Positions 25,386 to 33,562 of a stretch of 64,000 nucleotides of DNA are shown one piece after another. The stretch covers positions 62,001-126,000 of the forward strand of contig NZ_JAILYH010000010.1 of the NCBI RefSeq assembly GCF_019793435.1, given 5' to 3'. The position numbers and the translations under genes were made by a program. This DNA comes from Rhizobium redzepovicii. Lineage in GTDB: Bacteria > Pseudomonadota > Alphaproteobacteria > Rhizobiales > Rhizobiaceae. Below the pieces are notes generated by a model. It ran no database searches. It was given only the letters and a program-made list of their open reading frames with translations, and had not been told where the DNA came from. How positions within the stretch are numbered: position 1 is the first letter of the stretch; each line of letters begins with the position of its first letter.

Positions 25386-25408
25386 ACGGCGCCGGAAGGC
25401 GCCGTTTT
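25386..25408 (+). terminator. Terminator of the long flagellar operon
   Basis: An eight-base stem ACGGCGCC/GGCGCCGT with a GGAA tetraloop (25386-25405) followed by TTTTCC lies 24 bases after the last flagellar-cluster gene. It marks the boundary of the motility region. Confidence 0.82.
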
Positions 25409-25648
25409 CCGTTGGCGCGCGTGGTTAACAAACCACTTATGCGAGCATGGAAATTCAAGGAATTTTCCTAAGGGTTGTTTGAAACCGTCCTGTTATACCA
25501 GCTGTCACAGCTTGACATGCGCCGCTTCTGAAATCGGGGCGACGCCGTCACGGCGGGACGCGACCGGGGCTTTCGAGGCCCGGTGCGGAAGTGTGGGCTT
25601 GTTTTCCGGGATGTCGGGCGCATGAAGCATCCTAGGCAGGAGGTAGGA

Positions 25649-26488
25649 ATGAATCTGATTGCGAACTTCGCGGTGCTCGCATCGCGGCGGACGATCTTCG
25701 ATCTGCCGGTCTGCGATCTCGGCTGGGACGATGCCCTCGTTTTCATCAACGAGCTGGCCTCCATTCCCGTCGGCCAGACCGTGGTTTGCTTCGTCAACGC
25801 CCACAACATGCTGACCGCGCTTCACGATGACGAATACTACCGGATCATGTCGCACAATTTGGTGCTGCCGGATGGCATCGGTCTCAACATCGCATCGCAG
25901 ATCGCCCATGGTTCGCCCTTTCCCGCCAATTTGAACGGCACCGATTTTGTGCCGGCCTTCCTCACCTTCATGGAGGCTCCGCGCCGCATCGGTCTGATCG
26001 GCGGCACGCGTTCGGTCGTCGAGGCGGCGGCTGAAAATTTCCGCAGGCATACGCCCTGGCATGAATTCGTCGTGGTTTCCGACGGTTATTTCGACAAGGT
26101 CGATTCCACTGAGGTCACCGAGGAGATCGAGCGCCAGAAGCTCGACATTCTGATCGTCGGCATGGGAACGCCGCTGCAGGAAAAATGGGTCCACGACAAT
26201 ATCCGTGCCGATCATGCGCGCCTGGTGCTGACGGTGGGCGCTCTCTTCGACTTCGTCTCCGGCGCCGTCCCGCGTGCGCCGAGGACGGTGCGGATGATGC
26301 GGCTGGAATGGGCCTATCGCCTGCTGCAGGAGCCGACGCGCCTCTGGCGCCGCTACGTCGTCGGCATCCCGGTCTTCCTTTTCCATGTCCTGCGCTACCG
26401 CTTCCGCCGGCGCGAGCGAATCCTCAGGCATCCGGAAGAACACAACACCGCGCTGCAGCCACGGTCGGAACACAAGAAGGCAAGCTGA
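25649..26488 (+). CDS. WecG/TagA/CpsF-family glycosyltransferase
   Basis: The 279-residue product carries the family motifs: FVNAHNMLTALHDDEYYRIM, VLPDGIGLNIASQ, NGTDFVPAF and GMGTPLQEKWVHDNI. Members of this family (GT26) transfer N-acetylmannosamine(uronate) or similar sugars onto lipid-linked intermediates in surface polysaccharide synthesis. The start at 25649 follows GGAGG by five bases; the frame is open from 25583. The next gene is a chain-length determinant, so both likely serve one exopolysaccharide. The sugar transferred cannot be read from sequence. Confidence 0.9.
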   Translation: MNLIANFAVLASRRTIFDLPVCDLGWDDALVFINELASIPVGQTVVCFVNAHNMLTALHDDEYYRIMSHNLVLPDGIGLNIASQIAHGSPFPANLNGTDFVPAFLTFMEAPRRIGLIGGTRSVVEAAAENFRRHTPWHEFVVVSDGYFDKVDSTEVTEEIERQKLDILIVGMGTPLQEKWVHDNIRADHARLVLTVGALFDFVSGAVPRAPRTVRMMRLEWAYRLLQEPTRLWRRYVVGIPVFLFHVLRYRFRRRERILRHPEEHNTALQPRSEHKKAS

Positions 26489-26680
26489 CCCTCGCGTCTT
26501 TGCAAGACATTATAGGATTTTGGAATGTATCCTTGGATCGATTCCGATTTGAGGAGCTATGCATAGTTCTGACACGCTGCGGTTAACCATTTCTTTGCCA
26601 TGAATATTTAGACTGGCTTAATCATCTGCATCCGTGCGGATGAGCGAATTCGGCCATCATGTGCATGAGATGTGGCGCAA

Positions 26681-28465
26681 ATGTACGATATCAGGGCCAG
26701 AAGCAGCTTTCACGATCGCGCAGCCACCCGGCCGGCGGCGGCCGGACCGGCGCGCGCCCATGACGATGGTTATGGACTGCCTGGCGTGCCCCGGTCGAAC
26801 CGGGCCGATATCGCACCGCCCGAGGCCGAACTGCTGCGCGCCATCGGTCGCGCGCTGGAAGAGCAACGCGCCAAAGCCGCGCGCACGCCACCGCTGGTCG
26901 ATCGCATCGAAACCATCCTTGGCAATCACCTGCGGGCCGCCAACGACATCGGCCATCCGCTTCCGCAGGAACATCCGCGCCGTGAGGAACCGGCTGCTCC
27001 GGCCATCGAGCCGATGATCTCGCCCGAACCGCTGGCAGCGATCCGTGAGGAACCGGCGGAACCTCGCACAGCAGCGCCGCGGCGGCGCGTCGGCGGCAGC
27101 GCACTTGTGATGACGGTCGCCGCAGCGACGATGATCGGCGCCGGTCTGCCGATGCTGATGCCGGCTTCGCCGGCCCTATACCGTGCCGAAGCAACGCTTG
27201 CGGTGAAGACCGATGCCGCAAGCCGGGCCGTCTTCACTGAAGCTGCGGCGAAAGGACTGATGTCGGCACGGGTGGTTGCTTCGACGGTCGCCGCTCTGAA
27301 ACTCGATCACGATCCGGAATTTGCCGGTCAGAAGGCCAATGCGCTCGGGGTTGCGCTCGATTTGCTGTCGGCGACCGGGGCTGCTGCCGACCCGGCCTCG
27401 CGCGCCGAGGCAAGCTTGAAGCGTTCGGTCGAGATCCTGCCCGATGCCGCTGCCGGCACGATCCTCGTGCGGGTGACGACCGGCGACAGCGGCAAATCCA
27501 TGCGTATCGCCGCAAGGCTTGCCGAAGCGGTTTCCCCGGCGAACCGTACCGGCGGCAACACCGAAAGCGACGCCGCCTTGCGCAAGGCCTATGACGAGGC
27601 GAAAGCGGAACTTGCAGCCTTCACGGCAAAGAGCGGCGAGGGCAACGTCAAGGTGGCGGTCGATCTTCGCCGCCAGATCGACAGGCTCGATGCCGATCTA
27701 AAACAGGCCGACCAGACTATTCTGGAGGCCAAGGCGCCGGCCGATCGGTTGAAAGCCGCAAAACTCGCCAGCGTGCTCGATGGTTCTCTCCCCTCCTATG
27801 TGCTCTCGCCGGCGCTGCAGGACTGGCGCGATAAATATGCGGTCGCCAGGACGGCGCTGGCGCAGCTTTCAGCCGAACTCGGCCCGCGCCATCCGCGGCT
27901 GTTGCAGCAGCAGGCCGAAATCGATGGTCTGAAGGAGAACATGGGCAAGGAGCTTACCCGCCTTGCCCAGGCCGCCAACGTCGCCGCCAAGACCGCCGTC
28001 GATACGCGCAAGGGCCTGAACGACCGGCGCAACACGCTGATTGCGCAAAGCCGGGATACCGGCGTCGATCTTGCCCGGCTGACCGAACTCAGCGAGAAGG
28101 TGGCCGCCGCGCGTTCGCGCCTGGACGATGCGGCCTCCGCCTCGGTGGGAACGGCCGCCGACGGCCATATCACTCTGATGAAGCCGGCGCTGGCAACGGC
28201 GGTATCGGCGCCCGAGGGCCTGACCAGCCGCTCGCTGGCCGGTGCTGCCGCGGGTCTCGCCGCCGGTCTTGCTGCGGCCTTCCTGTTGCGCCTGCGTAAA
28301 CCCGTGGCCGCAGCCGAAGAGGAAATGCCGCTGTCTCAACCGCTATCTTTACCGCAGCCGGTCCCGGCCGAGGTCGACGAGATGGAGGCGCTGCGCTCCG
28401 AAATCTCCGGCCTGCGCGACCGGCTTCTTGTTCATGGCCTCGAGGCGCGGCAGCCGCTGCGCTGA
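26681..28465 (+). CDS. Wzz/GumC-like polysaccharide chain-length or export protein without kinase domain
   Basis: The product (594 residues from the ATG at 26681; a GTG at 26672 is possible) has a Pro/Arg-rich cytoplasmic N-terminus, a membrane helix near residues 135-160 (SALVMTVAAATMIGAGLPML), a long periplasmic coiled coil with the GumC-type segment ELGPRHPRLLQQQAEIDGLK, and a C-terminal membrane helix (GAAAGLAAGLAAAFLL) with a short tail. This is the plan of polysaccharide co-polymerases such as ExoP, but the C-terminal tyrosine kinase domain with Walker motifs is missing. The long N-terminal cytoplasmic part is unusual. Confidence 0.82.
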   Translation: MYDIRARSSFHDRAATRPAAAGPARAHDDGYGLPGVPRSNRADIAPPEAELLRAIGRALEEQRAKAARTPPLVDRIETILGNHLRAANDIGHPLPQEHPRREEPAAPAIEPMISPEPLAAIREEPAEPRTAAPRRRVGGSALVMTVAAATMIGAGLPMLMPASPALYRAEATLAVKTDAASRAVFTEAAAKGLMSARVVASTVAALKLDHDPEFAGQKANALGVALDLLSATGAAADPASRAEASLKRSVEILPDAAAGTILVRVTTGDSGKSMRIAARLAEAVSPANRTGGNTESDAALRKAYDEAKAELAAFTAKSGEGNVKVAVDLRRQIDRLDADLKQADQTILEAKAPADRLKAAKLASVLDGSLPSYVLSPALQDWRDKYAVARTALAQLSAELGPRHPRLLQQQAEIDGLKENMGKELTRLAQAANVAAKTAVDTRKGLNDRRNTLIAQSRDTGVDLARLTELSEKVAAARSRLDDAASASVGTAADGHITLMKPALATAVSAPEGLTSRSLAGAAAGLAAGLAAAFLLRLRKPVAAAEEEMPLSQPLSLPQPVPAEVDEMEALRSEISGLRDRLLVHGLEARQPLR

Positions 28466-28585
28466 ACGGTCATTTCCTTGCATTTTTGATATTGCCTTGC
28501 TGCTTTCCGACAGGATAGGGCGTTAGCGGGCATTTGACGCTCGCCGATTATCCATAGATTGGCGCGAAACAGGGCGGAGAGACGC

Positions 28586-29485
28586 GTGACGACAGTAATC
28601 GACGGCAAGAACGTAGCTGCATCGGTCATTCAGATGGTCAAGAGTGCGACGGCAGCGCTGGAAAAGAGCAGCGGCGTCACCACCGGTCTTGCGGTCGTCA
28701 TCGTCGGCGACGATCCGGCAAGTCACGCCTATGTCGGCTCCAAGGGCCGCATGGCCAAGGAATGCGGCTTCAAATCCGTCCAGCACACGCTGCCGGCAGA
28801 GACCAGCCAGGAGGATCTGGCAGCCCTCGTCGCCACCCTCAACGCCGATCCGTCGATCCACGGCATCCTGGTGCAACTGCCGCTGCCGAAGCCGCTCGAC
28901 AGCGAGCCGATCATCCAGGCGATCCTGCCGGAAAAGGATGTCGACGGCTTGAGCATTGCCAATGCCGGCAAGCTCGCCATCGGCGACCTGAAGACCGGAC
29001 TGGTCTCCTGCACGCCGGCAGGCGCCATGGTCTTCGTCCGCCGCACCCATGGCGAGGATCTCTCCGGCCTCAACGCCGTCGTCATCGGCCGCTCCAACCT
29101 GTTCGGCAAGCCGATGGCGCAATTGCTGCTCAATGCCAATGCGACGGTGACGATCGCGCATTCCAGAACCAAGAACCTCGCCGAGGTCTGCCGCAACGCC
29201 GATATTCTGGTCGCCGCCGTCGGCCGGCCGGAAATGGTCAAAGCGGACTGGGTCAAGCCGGGCGCAACGGTCATCGATGTCGGCATCAACCGCGTGCCAG
29301 CCCCCGAAAGGGGCGAGGGCAAGACCCGGCTCGTCGGCGACGTCGCCTTCGCTGAGGTCTCCGAAGTCGCCAGCACCATCACCCCGGTTCCCGGCGGCGT
29401 CGGGCCGATGACCATCGCCATGCTGATGGCCAACACGGTCATCGCCGCCCATCGCGCCGCAGGGCAGACCCCGCCGCAGTTTTGA
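28586..29485 (+). CDS. folD: Bifunctional methylene-THF dehydrogenase/cyclohydrolase FolD
   Basis: FolD interconverts methylene-, methenyl- and formyl-tetrahydrofolate with NADP in one-carbon metabolism. Motifs are complete: SHAYVGSKGRMAKECG (with the catalytic Lys), GILVQLPLPKPLD, VIGRSNLFGKPMAQLLL in the NADP fold and PVPGGVGPMTIAML. The 299-residue length is standard. A GTG start at 28586 is used because GGAGA lies five bases ahead; the frame opens at 28559. It appears to be a single-gene unit followed by repeat sequence. Confidence 0.97.
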   Translation: MTTVIDGKNVAASVIQMVKSATAALEKSSGVTTGLAVVIVGDDPASHAYVGSKGRMAKECGFKSVQHTLPAETSQEDLAALVATLNADPSIHGILVQLPLPKPLDSEPIIQAILPEKDVDGLSIANAGKLAIGDLKTGLVSCTPAGAMVFVRRTHGEDLSGLNAVVIGRSNLFGKPMAQLLLNANATVTIAHSRTKNLAEVCRNADILVAAVGRPEMVKADWVKPGATVIDVGINRVPAPERGEGKTRLVGDVAFAEVSEVASTITPVPGGVGPMTIAMLMANTVIAAHRAAGQTPPQF

Positions 29486-29488
29486 TTA

Positions 29489-29545
29489 ATGCATGTCGCC
29501 CGGAAGTGTGCAGCCGTTCCGGATAAGGACATGCATAAAATAAAG
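29489..29545. repeat. Rhizobial palindromic intergenic repeat, copy 1
   Basis: Starting three bases after the folD stop, this palindromic element runs GCATGTCGCCCGGAAG ... GACATGCATAAAA. It matches the element at 46393-46446 at nearly every position. Arms GCATGTC/GACATGC and CCGGAA/TTCCGG can form a long hairpin. Such elements belong to the rhizobial intergenic mosaic type (RIME-like); the family assignment is from memory. Confidence 0.75.
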
Positions 29546-29548
29546 AGC

Positions 29549-29677
29549 TAAAGCGCGTCGCACCAAAGTGTGGGGCGGTTTTGCCCAGGCAAAGCGCTAA
29601 GCGCTTTTGCCGCAAACGACATGCTCAAAAAAGGCTAAAGCGCGAGGAGCGAATCTGAAAGATCGCGACGCGCTTTA
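29549..29677. repeat. Large inverted repeat in the folD-aglR gap
   Basis: TAAAGCGCGTCGC (29549-29561) is exactly inverted at 29665-29677 (GCGACGCGCTTTA). Between them lies an inner imperfect hairpin around AAAGCGCTAAGCGCTTTT (29591-29608). Together with the copy of the palindromic element just upstream, the whole 190-base gap is repeat-derived. It may end transcription of folD and the convergent aglR. Confidence 0.65.
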
Positions 29678-30703
29678 GAGCTGCTGCGGGGCAGGGCCGG
29701 TCGAGGCTCTGACGATCAGTTCGGTTTTCCAGAGTTCCTGTTCGGGAAAGGGGCCTGCCTGCTTCACCGTGCCGATCAGCCGCTGTGCGATGCGAACGCC
29801 GGCGGCTCTCAGCGAAGAGCGCGTCGTCGTCAGCGGCACGGAGAAGTTTTCCGGCTTCAACAGCGGCAGCACGTCGTCATGGGCGATCAGCGAGATGTCC
29901 TCGCCGAGCCGCAATCCCGCCTGGTTGACCGCGCGGATCGCGCCGAGCGCCAGCACCGTGCTGGCGCAGAGGATCGCCGTCGGCCTCGCCGGCAGCTGCA
30001 GGAAATGTTCCATTGCCAGCAACCCTTGCTCATCCGTCATCAGCGCATGGCTGATGCAATCCTCGTGGAGCGCCAGCCCGCGCTCGGCCAGCGCCGATAT
30101 GACGCCGTTCTTCCTCCGGATGGCGAAATCGAGATGCATCGGCCCGTTCATCAGCGCAAAGCGCGTATGGCCGAGCTGCAGCAGCAGCCGCGTCGCATCG
30201 TAGAAGGCGCCTTCATTGTCGATGTCGAGATAGGGATAGTCCGGCTCGGAACCGAAGGATCGCCCGTGTACGACATAGGGCATGGAGAGCGATTTCAACA
30301 TGGGAAGCCGCGGGTCGTGGCCGCGCATATAGGCGACGAACAGCGCATCGACATTGCCGCTGATCGCCAGGCGTCTGAGCGCTGCAACTTCGTCATCCGG
30401 GTCGGCCGGCATGATGACGAAGTGGAAGTCGTGGCGCACGGCCTCTTCGCCGAGCCCGGCCAGGAATTCGCCGAAATGCACGTCGGACTGGTGGCCGGGC
30501 GCCGTCGGCATGACGAGGCCGATCGAGCCGGCCTTGCCGGTCGCAAGCCGCTGCGCCGCCTTGTTCGGGCGATACCCGGTTTCCTTGACAGCTTGAAGCA
30601 CGCGCTCCCGGGTGGCCTCATTGACCTCGGGATAACCGTTGAGCGCTCGGCTCACCGTCGTCTGCGACAGCCCCAGCATTTCCGATAGCTGTTTGAGATT
30701 CAC
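29675..30703 (-). CDS. aglR: LacI-family repressor of the alpha-glucoside operon, AglR
   Basis: The 342-residue product has an N-terminal LacI helix-turn-helix (LKQLSEMLGLSQTTVSRALN, with the hinge NKAAQRLATGKAGSIGLV) and a periplasmic-binding-protein-like sensor domain. It starts with GTG at 30703, behind GGAGGA about ten bases upstream. It diverges from aglE, and the shared control region holds AAAGCGCTTT palindromes suited to a LacI-type repressor. In Sinorhizobium AglR controls aglEFGAK in response to alpha-glucosides such as sucrose, maltose and trehalose. Confidence 0.92.
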   Translation of the reverse strand: MNLKQLSEMLGLSQTTVSRALNGYPEVNEATRERVLQAVKETGYRPNKAAQRLATGKAGSIGLVMPTAPGHQSDVHFGEFLAGLGEEAVRHDFHFVIMPADPDDEVAALRRLAISGNVDALFVAYMRGHDPRLPMLKSLSMPYVVHGRSFGSEPDYPYLDIDNEGAFYDATRLLLQLGHTRFALMNGPMHLDFAIRRKNGVISALAERGLALHEDCISHALMTDEQGLLAMEHFLQLPARPTAILCASTVLALGAIRAVNQAGLRLGEDISLIAHDDVLPLLKPENFSVPLTTTRSSLRAAGVRIAQRLIGTVKQAGPFPEQELWKTELIVRASTGPAPQQL

Positions 30704-30771
30704 CTGCTATGCTTCCTCCCGGCCCGCCCGTCGGCCGTTTCTAAAAGGCCTGCCGCCTCCCAGTGGCATCC

Positions 30772-30781
30772 AAAGCGCTTT
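30772..30781. promoter_or_regulatory. Candidate AglR operator O1 (AAAGCGCTTT)
   Basis: AAAGCGCTTT is a perfect ten-base palindrome with the central CG typical of LacI-family operators. It lies about 70 bases upstream of the aglR start, where it could mediate autoregulation. The assignment is inferred from motif and context. Confidence 0.55.
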
Positions 30782-30901
30782 CAATTATGTAGCATCTGGC
30801 GCGCTTGACTCAAGAAAAATCGCTCCATATTTCCCGACAGCCGCTGCTGCACCGTGATAATGGCCAGGTTGACGGCGGGTTTTCGTGAAATGACTTGACT
30901 C

Positions 30902-30922
30902 CATTCCACCGAAAGTGGAATG
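30902..30922. promoter_or_regulatory. Inverted repeat in the aglE promoter region
   Basis: CATTCCAC (30902-30909) and GTGGAATG (30915-30922) form a perfect eight-base inverted repeat with loop CGAAA. It sits directly after TTGACT (30895-30900), a possible -35 element, and just before the second AAAGCGCTTT palindrome. It could be a binding site for a second regulator. No known consensus was recognised. Confidence 0.45.
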
Positions 30923-30931
30923 AGTTGGGTG

Positions 30932-30945
30932 TCAAAGCGCTTTGA
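30932..30945. promoter_or_regulatory. Candidate AglR operator O2 (TCAAAGCGCTTTGA)
   Basis: A perfect 14-base palindrome, 56 bases upstream of the aglE start codon and overlapping the expected promoter. It contains the same AAAGCGCTTT core as 30772-30781, about 160 bases away, a spacing that would permit looping by a tetrameric or paired repressor. Confidence 0.65.
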
Positions 30946-31000
30946 AATTTCTTTTAAAGGGAATTCGGCGCGGTTGGGATTGTGATGGGAGGTTGATCAC

Positions 31001-32362
31001 ATGAAAAAGTCATTTTTGATGGGCGTTGCCGTGGCAGCGCTTTTTGCCGGTGCTGCATCCGCGGCCGATCTGAAATTTGCCCCGGGACAGGATTCCAAGT
31101 TCAACTGGAAGAGCTATGACGAATTCAAGGCCGCTCATGCCGATCTGAAGGGTCAGCCGCTGACGATCTTCGGGCCGTGGCGCGGCGAGGACGAGGCGTT
31201 CTTCCAGAGCGTTCTGGCCTATTTCACCGAAGCCACCGGCATCGATGTCAAATACTCCTCTTCCGAAAACTACGAACAGCAGATCGTCATCGACACGCAG
31301 GCGGGCTCGCCGCCGAACATCGCCGTTCTGCCGCAGCCGGGCCTCCTTGCCGATCTCGCCAGCAAGGGCTTCCTGACGCCGCTCGGCGACGAAAACTCCA
31401 AGTGGATCAAGGACAATTACGGCGCCGGCGACAGCTGGGTCGGGTACGGCACCTATAAGGGCAAGGACGGCAAGGAAGCCTTCTACGCCTTCCCCTATAA
31501 GGCCGACGTCAAGTCGCTCGTCTGGTATGTTCCTGAGAACTTCGAGGAAGCCGGCTACAAGATCCCGACGACCATGGAAGAGCTGCATGCCCTGACCGAT
31601 CAGATCGTCAAGGATGGCGGCGTTCCCTGGTGCATCGGTCTCGGTTCCGGCGGTGCCACCGGCTGGCCGGCGACCGACTGGGTCGAGGACCTCATGCTGC
31701 GCATGCAGCCGCCTGAGGCCTATGATAAGTGGACGACCAACGAGCTGAAGTTCACCGATCCGGCCGTAGTTGCCGCGATCGACGAATTCGGCAAGTTCGC
31801 CAAGAACGAGAAATACGTCAATGGCGGTGTCGCGGCCGTGGCCTCGACCGACTTCCGCGACAGCCCGAAGGGTCTCTTCTCCGTTCCACCGAAGTGCTAC
31901 ATGCACCATCAGGCCTCGTTCATTCCGTCCTTCTTCCCTGAGGGCACGAAGCTCGGCCAGGATGCCGACTTCTTCTATATGCCGACCTATGCGTCGCATC
32001 CCGAACTCGGCAAGCCGGTTCTCGGCGCCGGCACGCTCGTCTCGATCGCCAAGGACTCGAAGACGGCTCGCGCCTTCATCGACTTCCTGAAGACCCCAAT
32101 CGCGCATGAGGTCTGGATGGCACAGTCGAGCTTCCTGACGCCGTATAAGGGCGTCAGCACTGAGGCCTATGCCAACCCGCAGATGAAGAAGGAAGGCGAG
32201 ATCCTGACCTCCGCCACCACTTTCCGCTTCGACGGTTCCGACCTGATGCCGGGCAAGATCGGCGCCGGCGCCTTCTGGACGGGCATGGTTGATTTCGTCG
32301 GCGGCAAGTCGGCTCAAGAGGCTGCTGGCGAAATCCAGAGCGCCTGGGACGGCATCAAGTAA
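31001..32362 (+). CDS. aglE: Alpha-glucoside ABC transporter periplasmic binding protein AglE
   Basis: The 453-residue product has a signal peptide (MKKSFLMGVAVAALFAGAASA, about 21 residues; the cleavage follows AASA) and the fold of family-1 extracellular solute-binding proteins, with typical segments for sugar binding (FGPWRGEDEAFFQSVLAYF, WYVPENFEEAGYKIPTTMEE). It captures alpha-glucosides for the AglFGK transporter. It heads the operon, with two LacI-type palindromes upstream and a strong hairpin just after the stop, the usual way to keep binding protein in excess over the permease. Confidence 0.94.
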   Translation: MKKSFLMGVAVAALFAGAASAADLKFAPGQDSKFNWKSYDEFKAAHADLKGQPLTIFGPWRGEDEAFFQSVLAYFTEATGIDVKYSSSENYEQQIVIDTQAGSPPNIAVLPQPGLLADLASKGFLTPLGDENSKWIKDNYGAGDSWVGYGTYKGKDGKEAFYAFPYKADVKSLVWYVPENFEEAGYKIPTTMEELHALTDQIVKDGGVPWCIGLGSGGATGWPATDWVEDLMLRMQPPEAYDKWTTNELKFTDPAVVAAIDEFGKFAKNEKYVNGGVAAVASTDFRDSPKGLFSVPPKCYMHHQASFIPSFFPEGTKLGQDADFFYMPTYASHPELGKPVLGAGTLVSIAKDSKTARAFIDFLKTPIAHEVWMAQSSFLTPYKGVSTEAYANPQMKKEGEILTSATTFRFDGSDLMPGKIGAGAFWTGMVDFVGGKSAQEAAGEIQSAWDGIK

Positions 32363-32373
32363 TTTCCAAAATG

Positions 32374-32397
32374 ATGCCGCCGGCTTGCCGGCGGCAT
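32374..32397 (+). terminator. Hairpin between aglE and aglF (attenuator/mRNA stabiliser)
   Basis: ATGCCGCCGGC (32374-32384) is inverted at 32387-32397 (GCCGGCGGCAT). No T-run follows, so it more probably stabilises the aglE message and partly attenuates read-through into aglF than terminates fully. It stands 12 bases after the aglE stop. Confidence 0.7.
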
Positions 32398-32547
32398 GGC
32401 CTGCATGGCTGGCCGGGTTCGCAAAGAGCCCGGCCATCGCAGGATATATTGTGATTGGGCAATACAACAGATTGACGATGACCGGCGCTGACCCGTCAGA
32501 ATAACAACCGGTCGCAATAAGATCAGGGGAAGCAGGGGAGGGACGAA

Positions 32548-33561
32548 ATGCTGTCGCAGATAGTGTCCGCTTTGGGCGTCGTGGTCGTCGCCGTTTTCGC
32601 GTGCTCGGCCTATTTCTATTTTTCGAACAAGATCCTGGATCTCGCTTTGCCGGTCAAGGATGGCGACATCCGCGCTGCCTCGCGCAATCTCAACCGCCGT
32701 GCCCTCGTGCGGCCGTGGTTGTTCGTCGGTCCGGCGCTCTTCCTGCTCGTCGTCTATCTCGTCTATCCGGTCGTTGCGACCTTCATCCTCTCCTTCTACG
32801 ACCGCGCCGGCCAGCAGTTCGTCGGCGTCGCCAACTATCAATGGGCACTCGGCGACCGCGAATTCCGCCAGTCGATCTTCAACAACATCCTCTGGCTCGC
32901 CGTCGTGCCGGCCGCCTGCACCTTTTTCGGCCTCGTGATCGCCGTGATGACCGACCGCATCTGGTGGGGCAATATCGCCAAAAGCATCGTCTTCATGCCG
33001 ATGGCGATTTCCTTCGTCGGCGCATCGGTCATCTGGAAATTCATCTATGAGTATCGCGGCGGCAACGACGTCCAGATCGGCCTGCTGAACGCCATCGTCC
33101 AGACGTTCGGCGGCACGCCCGAGGTGTGGATCTCCGTTCCCTTCTGGAACAATTTCTTCCTGATGGTCATCCTGATCTGGATCCAGACCGGTTTTGCCAT
33201 GGTCATCCTGTCGGCCGCCCTGCGCGGCATTCCCGAGGAGACCATCGAGGCCGCCGTCATCGACGGCGCCAACGGCTGGCAGATCTTCTGGCGCATCATG
33301 GTGCCGCAAGTCTGGGGCTCGATCGCGGTCGTCTGGACGACGATCACCATCCTCGTCCTCAAGGTCTTCGATATCGTGCTGACCATGACGAACGGCCAGT
33401 GGCAGTCGATGGTGCTGGCGAACCTGATGTTCAACTGGCTGTTCCGCGGCGGCGGCGATTCCGGCCGAAGTGCTGTCATCGCCATCATCATCATGCTCGC
33501 CGTCACGCCGATCATGGTCTGGAACGTCCGCCGCGCCAACCGCGAACTGAAGGGCCACTGA
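32548..33561 (+). CDS. aglF: Alpha-glucoside ABC transporter permease AglF
   Basis: The 337-residue product is a MalF-type inner-membrane permease. An extra N-terminal membrane helix (about 3-27) precedes a cytoplasmic loop and the usual six helices from residue 55 on. The permease signature EETIEAAVIDGANGWQIFWR, the coupling loop that contacts the ATPase, is intact near residues 228-250. It pairs with AglG, whose start is one base after the AglF stop. A 185-base gap with a hairpin separates it from aglE. Confidence 0.94.
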   Translation: MLSQIVSALGVVVVAVFACSAYFYFSNKILDLALPVKDGDIRAASRNLNRRALVRPWLFVGPALFLLVVYLVYPVVATFILSFYDRAGQQFVGVANYQWALGDREFRQSIFNNILWLAVVPAACTFFGLVIAVMTDRIWWGNIAKSIVFMPMAISFVGASVIWKFIYEYRGGNDVQIGLLNAIVQTFGGTPEVWISVPFWNNFFLMVILIWIQTGFAMVILSAALRGIPEETIEAAVIDGANGWQIFWRIMVPQVWGSIAVVWTTITILVLKVFDIVLTMTNGQWQSMVLANLMFNWLFRGGGDSGRSAVIAIIIMLAVTPIMVWNVRRANRELKGH

Positions 33562-33562
33562 G

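Noticed and set aside
29489..29674. Insertion sequence remnant between folD and aglR
   Set aside because: There is no transposase fragment and no target-site duplication; the palindromes fit short rhizobial intergenic elements better.
32314..33558. Open frame of 414 codons opposite aglF
   Set aside because: The translated sequence is dominated by Asp/His/Gly/Arg repeats from antisense reading, and aglF has complete permease features.
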